Of a stretch of DNA of 37,604 nucleotides, positions 15,550 to 24,225 are shown one piece after another (within the stretch, counting starts at the first letter, position 1; each line of letters opens with the position of its first letter). The position numbers and the translations under genes were made by a program. The DNA is taken from positions 1 through 37,604 of the forward strand of contig CAVGND010000014.1 of the NCBI GenBank assembly GCA_963630555.1. Reading direction: 5' to 3'. The notes under the pieces are model-generated. The model was not told the origin of the DNA, did no database searches, and saw only the letters and a list, made by a program, of their open reading frames with translations. This DNA is from CAVALG01 sp963630555 (lineage in GTDB: Bacteria > Bacillota > Clostridia > Oscillospirales > Acutalibacteraceae).

Positions 15550-15714
15550 GTGATAATACAAAGCAATGATGTTAAAAGCGTAACGGTCGTACTTTCGGTA
15601 ATACCGTGCTGCAGCGGATCGGAGCATGCCGCCAAAACCGCATTGAAAAACAGCGACTAATTTATTCCACGGCAGAATGTCACCGTTTCAACCGATGGCA
15701 GAACATTTAATTAA
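15550..15714 (+). pseudogene. Possible remnant of a small Cys-containing protein
   Basis: A frame from GTG 15550 reads VKSVTVVLSVIPCCSGSEHAAKTALKNSD, stops at 15658-15660, and continues in the same frame as FIPRQNVTVSTDGRTFN to a second stop at 15714. The two parts read as one continuous small domain broken by a stop codon. No upstream SD, family not recognised. From 15399 to 15549 I see nothing. Confidence 0.25.
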
Positions 15715-15871
15715 ATCAAATAAAACCGATTGCACAGCGCGATTTCGGATGTTAGAAATCAAACCGTGATAACAGTAGATTAAACGCAGGCGGGAATTTC
15801 TTTTTTTACAGATATTTTTTATTTCACTTAAGCCGAAAGTTTTGATTTTGACTTAAGGAAGTCAAGGAACT

Positions 15872-15907
15872 GAGGGTGACGGTAGTTTAAAAACTACCGT
15901 CGCCCTC
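15872..15907. repeat. 17-bp hairpin of the R1 repeat family
   Basis: Near-perfect 17-pair inverted repeat GAGGGTGACGGTAGTTT with a two-base loop (one G-T pair). No T-tract follows, so it is not a classical terminator. The GACGGTAGTTT unit recurs at 15930-15940, and related strings occur beside the other R1 loci (4430, 10180, 11415). R1-like TCTAAAATCTGATATCTG units are at about 16030-16050. The rest of 15715-16140 holds nothing recognisable. Confidence 0.5.
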
Positions 15908-16143
15908 AAGCATTTCAGCCACATCTGACGGTAGTTTGGTGAGTTTACGGCAGTTCTCAATCTCTCGCACCCTTTGACGAGGGAACGGAGATTATACTTA
16001 CCGCCATCACTTAAATTACATTACACCCAAATCTAAAATCTGATATCTGCCGTCCGAAGTCTGAATTTTTCCGGCGATCCGTTAGCATTTTCGGCGAAGG
16101 TCAGTAAAGGTCAAATTATTTTGTGAAAAGTTGCATTTTTGGC

Positions 16144-16206
16144 TTGACAAAACGCAAAATAAGGATTATATTATACTTGTTAGCACTCATATAGTGTGAG
16201 TGCTAA
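16144..16206 (+). promoter_or_regulatory. Heat-shock promoter with perfect CIRCE operator
   Basis: TTGACA (16144-16149), 17-base spacer, TATATT (16167-16172). The CIRCE inverted repeat TTAGCACTC-N9-GAGTGCTAA lies at 16180-16206, matching the consensus at all 18 positions. HrcA bound here would block the whole hrcA-grpE-dnaK-dnaJ operon. Confidence 0.96.
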
Positions 16207-16237
16207 GCACACGAACACGGTGTGGAGGTGATGAAAG

Positions 16238-17269
16238 ATGGAACTGAGTCCGCGAAAGAGGGCAATTTTGTCCGAGATAATCCGTTCATATATAAGCACG
16301 GGCGAGCCGGTAGGCTCAAAATACCTAAGCGGACGGCTTGATTTTAACGTTTCATCCGCAACACTCCGCAATGATATGAGCGAACTTTCGGAATTAGGGC
16401 TTTTAGAACAGCCGCACACTTCCGCAGGCAGAATACCCACCAACCGCGGATACCGCGTTTTTGTCAATGATTTGATGGAGCGTCGCCCCGTAAGCAATGA
16501 GATAAAAACCTCAATAGACGCAATGCTTTCCAAAGCGGCAGGCGATCCCGAACACCTTATGTCGGTCGCGGGCATACTGCTTTCCGACCTTACGGGTCTG
16601 CCGGCAATAATTTCATCGGCGGCAAACGACGAGGCGTACATCCGCCGCGCGGAATTGATACCGATGGGGCGCCGAATGGTTATGATAGTGCTTATAGCGT
16701 CGGACGGAACGGCTAAAAGCCGTGTTTGCCGCATAAGCGCTGATTTAACGCCGCAAATGCTTTCAAGATTCGACCGTGTACTTTCCGCAAACGCAGTAGG
16801 GGCACAGATAAGCGAATTCACCGCCACGATGCTCCGAAAAATGATTGCCGACGCAGGCGATTTTGCCGTGGCTGTGACACCCGTTGTCGGTGCGGTATTT
16901 GAAATGACCGAAGAAATGCACACCAAACGCCTCTCGGTCAAAGGGGAATCAAACATTCTTTCCTGCTACCGCAGCCGCGAGGAGGCGCAGTCGATGCTGG
17001 ACGCAATTTCGCAAAGCAGCCGCCTGCTTGAAGTTATCGAGAATATGAATATGCCTATCGGCGTAATTTTCGGCGACAGCACCGGCATTGACGAATTAAA
17101 GCCGTCCAATATGATTATCGCCAAATACGGCAGCAGCGTTTCGGGCGGCAGGATAGGCGTTTTAGGTCCCACCCGAATGGCTTATGAACAGGTTATTCCG
17201 GGACTTGGTTACCTGGCGGCGCGGCTGAGCGAGATAATAGCCGACTCTTTAACCGATATGGAGGAGTGA
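16238..17269 (+). CDS. hrcA: Heat-inducible transcription repressor HrcA
   Basis: 343 residues from ATG 16238 (SD GGAGGTGA). The winged helix with LSPRKRAILSEIIRSYISTGEPVGSKYLS and SSATLRNDMSELSELGLLEQPHTSAGRIPTNRGYRVFV is diagnostic, and the C-terminal GxxN/VLGPTRMAYEQVIP block is present. It binds CIRCE and is kept active by chaperonin. It is the first gene of the operon and is autoregulated by the CIRCE site 32 bases upstream. Overlaps the grpE ribosome site. Confidence 0.97.
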   Translation: MELSPRKRAILSEIIRSYISTGEPVGSKYLSGRLDFNVSSATLRNDMSELSELGLLEQPHTSAGRIPTNRGYRVFVNDLMERRPVSNEIKTSIDAMLSKAAGDPEHLMSVAGILLSDLTGLPAIISSAANDEAYIRRAELIPMGRRMVMIVLIASDGTAKSRVCRISADLTPQMLSRFDRVLSANAVGAQISEFTATMLRKMIADAGDFAVAVTPVVGAVFEMTEEMHTKRLSVKGESNILSCYRSREEAQSMLDAISQSSRLLEVIENMNMPIGVIFGDSTGIDELKPSNMIIAKYGSSVSGGRIGVLGPTRMAYEQVIPGLGYLAARLSEIIADSLTDMEE

Positions 17270-17274
17270 TATCA

Positions 17275-17832
17275 ATGGAAGAAAAAACACAGGATAACAT
17301 AAAGGAAGAAAAAAAGGCTCCGCCGGCGGAACAGCCGCAGGCAGAGGAAAAAAAGGCAAAGAAAAAATCTCACGAGAAAAAGAACGAACACGCCGAAGAA
17401 ATTAAAAAACTGAAGGACGAACTTACCGCAAAAAGCGACCTGCTTTTGCGAACAGCCGCCGAGTTTGACAATTTCAAAAAGCGAACCGAGCGTGAAAAAA
17501 TTTCAATATCGGAATATGCGCAAGCCGCGCTTATTAAAAAGATATTGCCGATAATAGATAATATTGAGCGTTCCAAACTTCACGAAAGCGGAAGCGCTGA
17601 ATATACAAAGGGAATGGAACTTATAATTAAACAGTTCTGTGACCTTCAAAACAATCTCGGTATAACCGAAATCGGGCAAGAGGGCGAAACCTTTAACCCG
17701 CAGTTCCATGAGGCGGTTATCCACATAGAAGACCCCGAAAAGGGCGAAAATTGCGTGGCTGCCGTCCTGCAAAAGGGATATAAGATCGGCGATACCGTTA
17801 TAAGGCCGGCTATGGTGCAGGTCGCCAATTGA
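17275..17832 (+). CDS. grpE: Nucleotide exchange factor GrpE
   Basis: 185 residues from ATG 17275, eight bases after GGAGGAG that overlaps the end of hrcA; an in-frame GTG at 17266 is inside the SD. An acidic/Lys-rich disordered N terminus (about 1-45) leads to the long coiled coil (ELTAKSDLLLRTAAEFDNFKKRTEREK) and the beta-wing with FNPQFHEAVIHIED and the GYKIGDTVIRPAMVQVA tail. It releases ADP from DnaK in the chaperone cycle. Confidence 0.96.
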   Translation: MEEKTQDNIKEEKKAPPAEQPQAEEKKAKKKSHEKKNEHAEEIKKLKDELTAKSDLLLRTAAEFDNFKKRTEREKISISEYAQAALIKKILPIIDNIERSKLHESGSAEYTKGMELIIKQFCDLQNNLGITEIGQEGETFNPQFHEAVIHIEDPEKGENCVAAVLQKGYKIGDTVIRPAMVQVAN

Positions 17833-17910
17833 CGCCCCGACCGCCGCTGCAATAAAGCGGCGAAAACCGGCAAATAATATTTAAGTAAAAATGAAAGGGA
17901 GTAATTTATT

Positions 17911-19749
17911 ATGGGAAAAATTATAGGTATTGACTTAGGTACAACAAACTCATGCGTAGCGGTTATGGAAGGCGGCGAGCCTGTTGTAATCGCAAATGCC
18001 GAAGGCGCACGCACGACTCCTTCGGTCGTCGCTTTTTCAAAAAACGGCGAAAGAATGGTAGGTCAGGTTGCTAAGCGTCAGGCAATTACAAATCCCGACA
18101 GAACCATAATCTCGATTAAAAGGGAAATGGGCACGTCACACACCGTGGATATTGACGGTAAAAAGTACACTCCGCAGGAAATATCCGCAATAATCCTTCA
18201 AAAACTTAAAGCCGACGCTGAGGCTTACCTCGGTTCCACGGTTACCGAAGCGGTCATCACCGTTCCGGCGTATTTCACCGATTCACAACGTCAGGCAACC
18301 AAGGACGCAGGCAAGATAGCAGGACTCGACGTTAAAAGAATTATCAACGAGCCGACTGCCGCAGCCCTCGCTTACAGCATTGATAAAGAGGACGACCAAA
18401 AGGTTATGGTATACGACCTCGGCGGCGGTACATTTGATGTTTCCATCATTGAAATGGGTGACGGTGTTCAGGAAGTTCTTGCAACCGCAGGCAACAACCG
18501 CCTGGGCGGCGACGACTTCGATAAAAGAATAATGGATTGGATCGTTGACGGATTCAAGAAAGAAAACGGCATCGACCTTTCAGCCGATAAAATGGCAATG
18601 CAGAGAATTAAAGAGGCTGCCGAAAAGGCTAAAATCGACCTTTCGGGTATGAGTCAGACCGATATCAATCTGCCCTTTATAACTGCCGACGCCAACGGCC
18701 CGAAGCACTACGAAACAACCCTTACACGCGCTAAATTCAACGAGCTCACCGCAGACCTCGTTGAAGCGACAATGGGGCCTGTTCGTCAGGCACTGTCTGA
18801 TTCCGGTCTTAAAACCGGCGATATCAATAAGGTTCTTATGGTCGGCGGTTCTTCAAGAATTCCGGCTGTTCAGGAAGCCGTTAAGAAATTTATCGGCAAA
18901 GAACCGTTCAAGGGTATCAACCCCGATGAATGTGTCGCAATCGGTGCCGCTTTGCAGGCAGGCGTTCTCGGCGGCGATGTAAAAGGATTGCTGCTTTTGG
19001 ATGTTACCCCGTTGTCACTCGGTATTGAAACAATGGGCGGCGTTTGCACCAAGGTAATCGACCGTAACACAACTATCCCGACTAAGAAAAGCCAGATATT
19101 CTCGACCGCTGCCGACGGTCAGACTTCGGTTGAAATCAACGTGCTGCAGGGCGAGCGTGAATTTGCTAAGGATAACAAAGCCCTCGGTTTATTCCACCTT
19201 GACGGCATCGCCCCCGCACCGAGAGGTATCCCGCAGATTGAAGTTACTTTCGATATCGACGCTAACGGTATCGTAAATGTTTCGGCTAAGGACCTCGGCA
19301 CGGGTAAAGAGCAGTCAATAACCATCACTTCAAGCACCAATATGTCCAAAGACGATATCGATAAAGCGGTTAAAGAAGCAGAGCAGTATGCCGCGGAAGA
19401 TAAAAAACGCCGTGAGGATGTTGACGCCAAGAATGCGGCAGACCAGATGGTTTACACCGCCGAAAAGACGGTTGCCGACCTCGGCGATAAACTGACCGAA
19501 GATGAGAAGAATGACATTAACACCGCAAAAGATGCTTTGAAAGAAGCGGTCAAGAGCGAGAATATGGAGGATATCAAGGCTAAACAGGAAGAACTTCAGA
19601 AAAAACTGTTTGCCGTTTCCGAAAAAGTTTATAAGGCTGCTCAGGAAGAAGCCGCAAAACAGGGTGACGCCGCAGGCGCCGAACAGGCAGAGGGCGACCC
19701 CAATGTTTACGAGGCCGATTATCACGACGCCGATGAAGACAAGAAATAA
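17911..19749 (+). CDS. dnaK: Chaperone protein DnaK (Hsp70)
   Basis: 612 residues from ATG 17911 (SD AAAGGGAG). The ATPase domain (1-360) has IGIDLGTTNSCVAVMEGG, EAVITVPAYFTDSQRQATKDAG, YDLGGGTFDVSIIE and LMVGGSSRIPAVQEAV; the substrate domain follows DVTPLSLGIETMGG. As in other Gram-positive DnaKs the N-lobe lacks the roughly 24-residue proteobacterial insert. The C-terminal tail is Ala/Glu-rich and ends in an acidic stretch. A hairpin and an R2 repeat separate it from dnaJ. Confidence 0.98.
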   Translation: MGKIIGIDLGTTNSCVAVMEGGEPVVIANAEGARTTPSVVAFSKNGERMVGQVAKRQAITNPDRTIISIKREMGTSHTVDIDGKKYTPQEISAIILQKLKADAEAYLGSTVTEAVITVPAYFTDSQRQATKDAGKIAGLDVKRIINEPTAAALAYSIDKEDDQKVMVYDLGGGTFDVSIIEMGDGVQEVLATAGNNRLGGDDFDKRIMDWIVDGFKKENGIDLSADKMAMQRIKEAAEKAKIDLSGMSQTDINLPFITADANGPKHYETTLTRAKFNELTADLVEATMGPVRQALSDSGLKTGDINKVLMVGGSSRIPAVQEAVKKFIGKEPFKGINPDECVAIGAALQAGVLGGDVKGLLLLDVTPLSLGIETMGGVCTKVIDRNTTIPTKKSQIFSTAADGQTSVEINVLQGEREFAKDNKALGLFHLDGIAPAPRGIPQIEVTFDIDANGIVNVSAKDLGTGKEQSITITSSTNMSKDDIDKAVKEAEQYAAEDKKRREDVDAKNAADQMVYTAEKTVADLGDKLTEDEKNDINTAKDALKEAVKSENMEDIKAKQEELQKKLFAVSEKVYKAAQEEAAKQGDAAGAEQAEGDPNVYEADYHDADEDKK

Positions 19750-19760
19750 TCAGTGTACCG

Positions 19761-19791
19761 CGGTATGGCAGGGGGTTCCCTTGCCATACCG
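19761..19791 (+). other. Hairpin between dnaK and dnaJ
   Basis: Stem CGGTATGGCA / TGCCATACCG with an inner GGG/CCC pairing and no T-tract. It may stabilise or separate the dnaK mRNA from dnaJ, or be repeat-derived, since it abuts the R2 element. Confidence 0.5.
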
Positions 19792-19792
19792 T

Positions 19793-19849
19793 AAGCCGAT
19801 GGGAAAATACGGCGAGCAAAACCGTATGGAGTTCGACTCTCTTCGGCTT
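19793..19849 (+). repeat. R2 repeat, short tRNA-like form (57 bp)
   Basis: Ends AAGCCGA (19793-19799) and TCGGCTT (19843-19849) pair as a seven-bp stem. Inside is a six-bp hairpin ATACGG/CCGTAT (19807-19812 with 19822-19827), then AGTTCGACTCTC, which resembles a T-arm. An equally long copy is at 29963-30019. It lacks a D-arm and an anticodon arm, so it is not a tRNA gene. Confidence 0.7.
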
Positions 19850-19876
19850 ACATACAATCGGGGGAGAGTGACATAA

Positions 19877-21052
19877 TTGGCAGATAAAAGAGATTATTAC
19901 GAAGTTCTGGGCGTTGATAAAAATGCCTCGGACGATGAGATAAAAAAAGCCTACCGCAAGATGGCAAAAAAGTATCACCCCGACCTTAATCCGGGCGACA
20001 AAACCGCGGAGGCAAATTTTAAAGAGGTCAACGAAGCATACGAAGTGCTTTCGGATAAAAATAAAAAAGCGCGCTATGACCAGTTCGGTCACGCCGGTGT
20101 AGACCCCAACTACGGCGCAGGCGGAGCCGGCGGCGGTTTTGGAGGTTTCGGCGGCGGAACAGGCGGCTTCGGAGGTTTCGGCGGCGATTTCGGCGATTTG
20201 GGCGATATATTCGGCTCATTTTTCGGAGGTTTCGGCGGCGGAAGAAGCGCCGATCCGAATGCACCGCGCCGCGGCGGCGACGCAAGTGCATCGGTAAATT
20301 TGTCGTTTGAAGAAGCGGCAAAGGGCTGCAAAAAGACCATAAAGGTTACCAAAATTGAAAACTGCCGTGATTGCGGCGGTTCGGGCGCCGAAAAAGGCAC
20401 CGGAACAAAAACCTGCCCGGCATGTCACGGCACGGGACAGATCAGGGTCACTCAACGCACTCCGTTCGGTCAGATGCAGACTACACGCGTCTGTGACCAG
20501 TGCCGCGGCAGCGGTAAAATTATCGAAAATCCATGCAAGTCCTGTGCAGGCAAGGGACGCATAAGGCGAACCAAAGAACAAACGGTTGAGATACCTGCCG
20601 GAATTGACGACGGGCAGGTCATAACCCTTCGCGGCGGCGGCGATGCCGGCACGAACGGCGGGCCGAACGGCGATTTGCACATTAATGTAAATGTCCGCCC
20701 CCACCCGATATTTGAGCGTGAGGGATTTGACGTTTTCTGTGAAGTACCGATAACTTTTTCGCAGGCGGCGCTTGGCAGCGAAATAACCGTCCCGACGCTT
20801 GACGGCAAGGTGAAATTCACAATCCACGAAGGTACTCAGCCGGGCGACGAATTCAAACTCAAGGGCAAAGGTATTCAGCGCCTGCGTTATTCGGGTCGCG
20901 GCGACCAGTATGTTAAAATCAAGGTTGAAGTTCCTAAAAACCTTACAAAATCTCAAAAAGAAATTCTTGAAAAATTTGACGGTGCAACCAACGATAAAAA
21001 CTATAAAGAAAGTCGCGGCTTTATAAATAAAATCAAAGACCTTTTTGATTAA
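19877..21052 (+). CDS. dnaJ: Chaperone protein DnaJ (Hsp40)
   Basis: 391 residues. It begins at TTG 19877, ten bases after GGGGGAG. J-domain with HPD at 34-36 (KKYHPDLNPG), a Gly/Phe-rich segment at about 77-130 that is unusually rich in GGFGG units, four CxxCxGxG zinc motifs (CRDCGGSG, CPACHGTG, CDQCRGSG, CKSCAGKG), and the C-terminal substrate domain. It is a type I DnaJ stimulating DnaK ATPase. Last gene of the CIRCE operon, followed by a terminator. Confidence 0.98.
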   Translation: MADKRDYYEVLGVDKNASDDEIKKAYRKMAKKYHPDLNPGDKTAEANFKEVNEAYEVLSDKNKKARYDQFGHAGVDPNYGAGGAGGGFGGFGGGTGGFGGFGGDFGDLGDIFGSFFGGFGGGRSADPNAPRRGGDASASVNLSFEEAAKGCKKTIKVTKIENCRDCGGSGAEKGTGTKTCPACHGTGQIRVTQRTPFGQMQTTRVCDQCRGSGKIIENPCKSCAGKGRIRRTKEQTVEIPAGIDDGQVITLRGGGDAGTNGGPNGDLHINVNVRPHPIFEREGFDVFCEVPITFSQAALGSEITVPTLDGKVKFTIHEGTQPGDEFKLKGKGIQRLRYSGRGDQYVKIKVEVPKNLTKSQKEILEKFDGATNDKNYKESRGFINKIKDLFD

Positions 21053-21059
21053 TACAACA

Positions 21060-21086
21060 AACGGGAACCGACAGGGTTCCCGTTTT
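21060..21086 (+). terminator. Terminator of the hrcA-grpE-dnaK-dnaJ operon
   Basis: Stem ACGGGAACC / GGTTCCCGT with a short loop, followed by TTTTAC, eight bases after the dnaJ stop. It may also serve the convergent zinc operon. Confidence 0.85.
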
Positions 21087-21107
21087 ACTATATAATCTTC
21101 TATTTTT

Positions 21108-21620
21108 CTAACTTGCCATAGTCGCATTTGTCAATCTGCAATACTGTGCGTTGTTTTCGGTGTAAACTTCAAAAGTGCCTGTTACCGTTATTTCGGAGCC
21201 GAGTTCCGGATAATCGTCCGGATAGATGTGTTTGCCGTTAAGTTCAAACTCCAAACCTTGTTGGCAACACGCCGTAGCGTCTGCAATGATACAGGCAAAA
21301 TACTGCGCTTTTGTTTCGGGGTCTTCGTAATATGCAAATTGCCCCTTCATTTTAACAGTTTTCCCGATATAATCATCTGGAGTGTTCATCATATTATAAA
21401 CCTCGGAATAAACCATTGTGCTGCTGAGTTTCGTCAAATCCACATCAAGGTTATTCGATATTTGCGGATTTGAAAGGTCATCAGTCGCAGTAGTTGAATT
21501 TTGCGTATTGCCGCCGGGAACGGACGGCTTCTGCGTGTTTTGCGGTGTTTCTTTATTGCCGCAAGCAGAAAGCGATACAAGCAAAGTGACTATAAGTAAC
21601 AAGTGAAATAGCTTTTTCAT
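21108..21620 (-). CDS. Putative lipoprotein at the end of the zinc-uptake operon
   Basis: 170 residues from ATG 21620, seven bases after GGAGGTG. The signal peptide KKLFHLLLIVTLLVSLSAC has a lipobox with C20, then a Thr/Asn/Pro-rich linker to about 60. The folded part (70-170) contains MVYSEVYNMMNTPDDYIGKTVKMKG, an IIADATACCQQGLEF segment with two adjacent cysteines, and GSEITVTGTFEVY, suggesting an OB-like beta fold. Exact function unknown. It overlaps the znuB stop by four bases and is clearly part of the operon, so a role in zinc handling at the cell surface is a fair guess. Confidence 0.8.
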   Translation of the reverse strand: MKKLFHLLLIVTLLVSLSACGNKETPQNTQKPSVPGGNTQNSTTATDDLSNPQISNNLDVDLTKLSSTMVYSEVYNMMNTPDDYIGKTVKMKGQFAYYEDPETKAQYFACIIADATACCQQGLEFELNGKHIYPDDYPELGSEITVTGTFEVYTENNAQYCRLTNATMAS

Positions 21621-22471
21621 TTTCTGACACCTCCAATAACTGTGCCTATAATCCAAGTCAAACCAAATGCGCCAATCTGAACGGCAACGATTGTTGAGCC
21701 TACCGGCGTACCTGCAAGAATTGATGCCAGAATGCCGATAAGCGAACACACAACCGACAGAGCTGCGGCACAGACGGTCACGCTGCGAAAACTCTTAAAT
21801 ATTCGCATGGCTGACAGTGCCGGGAAAATCACCAGCGCAGAAATCAGCAGTGAACCGACCAAATTCATAGCAAGCACGATGATAACCGCAACAACGATAG
21901 CAATCAAAAGGTTGTAGAGTCCCGCCTTTGTTCCGGTCGCTCTCGCAAAATTTTCATCAAAGGTTACGGCGAAGATTTTGTTATAGAACAAGACGAATAT
22001 CGCAACTACCAACACCGACATTCCCACGCACAGCCACACCTCTACGGGGGACAGTGTTAAGATGGAAGTCGAACCGAACAGTGTGCTGCACACATCGCCC
22101 GAAAGGTTGGAGGAGGTCGAAAAAATATTCATGAGTAGGTATCCGATTGCTAAAGAACCGACGGAAGTCATTGCGACGGCGGCATCGCCTTTGATTTTTG
22201 TATTCTGCCCTGTACGCAGAAGCAATACTGCACTGATAATCGTAATGACCATCACAAGCGGCATTTCATTTGTAATCTGCAAAATAGCGGCAACCGCCGT
22301 TGCTCCAAACGCCACATGAGAAAGTCCGTCGCCTATGAATGAAAACCGTTTCAGCACCAGTGTTACACCAAGCAGAGAGGAACAGAGTGCAATAAGCACG
22401 CCGACCACCAATGCATAGCGGACAAAAGGATATGTCCAGTAGAGGGTCAGTTTTTCCAAGATAGCGGTCAT
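21617..22471 (-). CDS. znuB: Zinc ABC transporter permease (ZnuB family)
   Basis: 284 residues, eight or nine hydrophobic helices, member of the ABC-3 metal permease family. Typical blocks: LLGVTLVLKRFSFIGDGLSHVAFGATAVA near 33-60, and ALVIFPALSAMRIFKSFR, the coupling-helix region, near 215-232. It starts at ATG 22471, overlapping the end of znuC by four bases, and overlaps the lipoprotein start at the other end. It carries the metal released by ZnuA across the membrane. Confidence 0.93.
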   Translation of the reverse strand: MTAILEKLTLYWTYPFVRYALVVGVLIALCSSLLGVTLVLKRFSFIGDGLSHVAFGATAVAAILQITNEMPLVMVITIISAVLLLRTGQNTKIKGDAAVAMTSVGSLAIGYLLMNIFSTSSNLSGDVCSTLFGSTSILTLSPVEVWLCVGMSVLVVAIFVLFYNKIFAVTFDENFARATGTKAGLYNLLIAIVVAVIIVLAMNLVGSLLISALVIFPALSAMRIFKSFRSVTVCAAALSVVCSLIGILASILAGTPVGSTIVAVQIGAFGLTWIIGTVIGGVRK

Positions 22472-23181
22472 TGTATGTCACCGCCTTTCCCTGCGGCAAA
22501 CATCCGCCCCTGCGGGCTTTGGAGATAGTCTGCCGTTGTTCCGAAGAAAACGGTGTTGCCGATATGAAGAATATGACCGGCATATTTAACTGCGGCAGAA
22601 ATATCGTGCGAAATCATAATAACGGTGATACCGTCACGACGATTTAATTCCCCAATCAGACGATACATTTCAGCTGTTACTTTTGGGTCAAGTCCGGAAA
22701 CGGGCTCGTCCAAGAGCAGCATTTTTTGTGTGGCACACAGCGCACGGGCAAGCAGTACCCGTTGCTGCTGCCCGCCGGACAGTTCCCGGTAGCAGCGCCT
22801 TTCAAGCTGTGTGATTTGCATTTTGCCCATAGCTTCTGCCGCAAGTTGTTTTTCTTCTTTGTTATAAAAGGGGCGGCTGCCGCAGCGTCCCTGACACCCC
22901 GAAAGAACAATCTCTCTCACGGATGCCGGAAAGTCCTTTTGTACTTGCGTTTGCTGCGGTAGGTAGCCGATCTCGTTTTTTCTCAGCCCGTCGCCCGTCA
23001 GAATTCTGCCGCTGATGGGCGGCTGTAAGCCGAGAATTGTTTTCATAAGTGTACTCTTGCCGGAGCCGTTTTCCCCTACGATGCAGAGGTAGTCGCCTGC
23101 AAAGACCTCAAAATTGAGGTCTTGCAGAACGGGCTTCCCATCGTAGCCGACGCAGAGATTTTGACAAGTGAGTTGAGCCAT
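22468..23181 (-). CDS. znuC: Zinc ABC transporter ATP-binding protein (ZnuC family)
   Basis: 237 residues from ATG 23181 (SD AAGGAGGT). Walker A GENGSGKST (about 36-44), Q-loop PQQTQ, signature LSGGQQQR, Walker B MLLLDEP and the switch His (ISHD) are all present. This is the ATPase of the ABC-type zinc importer. It starts 12 bases after znuA and overlaps znuB. Confidence 0.95.
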   Translation of the reverse strand: MAQLTCQNLCVGYDGKPVLQDLNFEVFAGDYLCIVGENGSGKSTLMKTILGLQPPISGRILTGDGLRKNEIGYLPQQTQVQKDFPASVREIVLSGCQGRCGSRPFYNKEEKQLAAEAMGKMQITQLERRCYRELSGGQQQRVLLARALCATQKMLLLDEPVSGLDPKVTAEMYRLIGELNRRDGITVIMISHDISAAVKYAGHILHIGNTVFFGTTADYLQSPQGRMFAAGKGGDIQ

Positions 23182-23193
23182 AAACCTACCTCC

Positions 23194-24198
23194 TTAACCC
23201 AACGCTTCTTTCAGCACGGAAAGGTTCTTTGTCATAACAGAGAGATAGGTTGTACCGTTTGCCACATCTTTAGAAGTGGTGGACTGCATGGAATCCATCG
23301 TCAGTACCTTTTGATTTTTTGCGGTCGTGTTCTGGACAATGGTTTCGGCAATCTTATGCTGTGCGCCATCAATGGTCAGAACGCAGGGCAGGTTCAGTTC
23401 GTCCGCCTTGCCGGCGAGGAAAGAAATTGTTTCAAAGCTGGCTTCGGTTTCGGCAGAGCAACCAACAAAAGCGGCATAGTAGTTCAGACCGTAATCGTCC
23501 ACCATGTAGCGGAACGGGAAACGGTCACCAAACAGAACGGTTTTATAGGTCGCTGCGTTTACCGCCTTTTTATATTCGCTATCAAGTGTGGAGAGTTTTC
23601 CGATATATGCAGAAGTATTGCTTGCATAAGCGTCTTTATTGTCGGGGTCAATTCCCTGTAATGCAGCAGAAATTGCGCCGCAAAGCGTTTCGGCATTTCT
23701 CAACGAGAGCCAAACATGCTCGTCATACTCCGCTTCTTCCTCGCGGTCGTGTTCTTCCGCATCGTCTGCATCATCATCTTCGCGGTCGTGTTCCTCTTCC
23801 TGCATACCCTCAACGGTTTCTTCCTCTTTTACGGAATCTCCCAACACTTCCAACAGGTTGATGACCTTCATATCCTTGTTGGCCGCATTTTTCAAAGCGT
23901 CATCGACCCAGCCGTCGGACTCACCGCCGACATAGATAAACAGGTCGCAATCGGAAATCTTGACAATATCATCAGCAGTGGGCTGATAGCTGTGCAGGTC
24001 AACACCGTTGTCAAGCAGTATCGTGATTTCGGCATTGTCAGCCCTGTCACCGAGAATTTCTTTGACCCAATCGTATTCAGGGAAAATAGTGGTAACAATG
24101 CTTAGTTTATCAGTCTTATCATCACTCTGCTTCCCACAGCCGGCAAAAACGCCGATCAGCATAAAGAGAGCAAGCAGTATTGAAGTTATCTTTTTCAT
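23194..24198 (-). CDS. znuA: Zinc-binding lipoprotein of the ABC importer (ZnuA family)
   Basis: 334 residues from ATG 24198 (SD GGAGGT). The signal peptide ends in a lipobox with C21 (LIGVFAGC). The cluster A-I fold is shown by IFPEYDWVKEILG, DNGVDLHSYQPTADDI, DEHVWLSLRNAE and FGDRFPFRYMVDDYGLNYYAAF. The metal-scavenging loop before DEHVWLSL is acidic with few histidines and contains two EEHDRE-type units, rather than the usual His-rich run. Together with Zur upstream, zinc is the most likely substrate; manganese is the alternative. Confidence 0.92.
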   Translation of the reverse strand: MKKITSILLALFMLIGVFAGCGKQSDDKTDKLSIVTTIFPEYDWVKEILGDRADNAEITILLDNGVDLHSYQPTADDIVKISDCDLFIYVGGESDGWVDDALKNAANKDMKVINLLEVLGDSVKEEETVEGMQEEEHDREDDDADDAEEHDREEEAEYDEHVWLSLRNAETLCGAISAALQGIDPDNKDAYASNTSAYIGKLSTLDSEYKKAVNAATYKTVLFGDRFPFRYMVDDYGLNYYAAFVGCSAETEASFETISFLAGKADELNLPCVLTIDGAQHKIAETIVQNTTAKNQKVLTMDSMQSTTSKDVANGTTYLSVMTKNLSVLKEALG

Positions 24199-24225
24199 AG
24201 GTTGTATTTACCTCCGGATTATTAT

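Noticed and set aside
19793..19849. tRNA gene
   Set aside because: Acceptor-like and T-arm-like parts exist, but the length is 57 bases, there is no D-arm or anticodon arm, and other copies have different middles.
20216..21127. 303-codon minus-strand frame inside dnaJ
   Set aside because: Antisense of dnaJ with no recognisable domain and no ribosome site.
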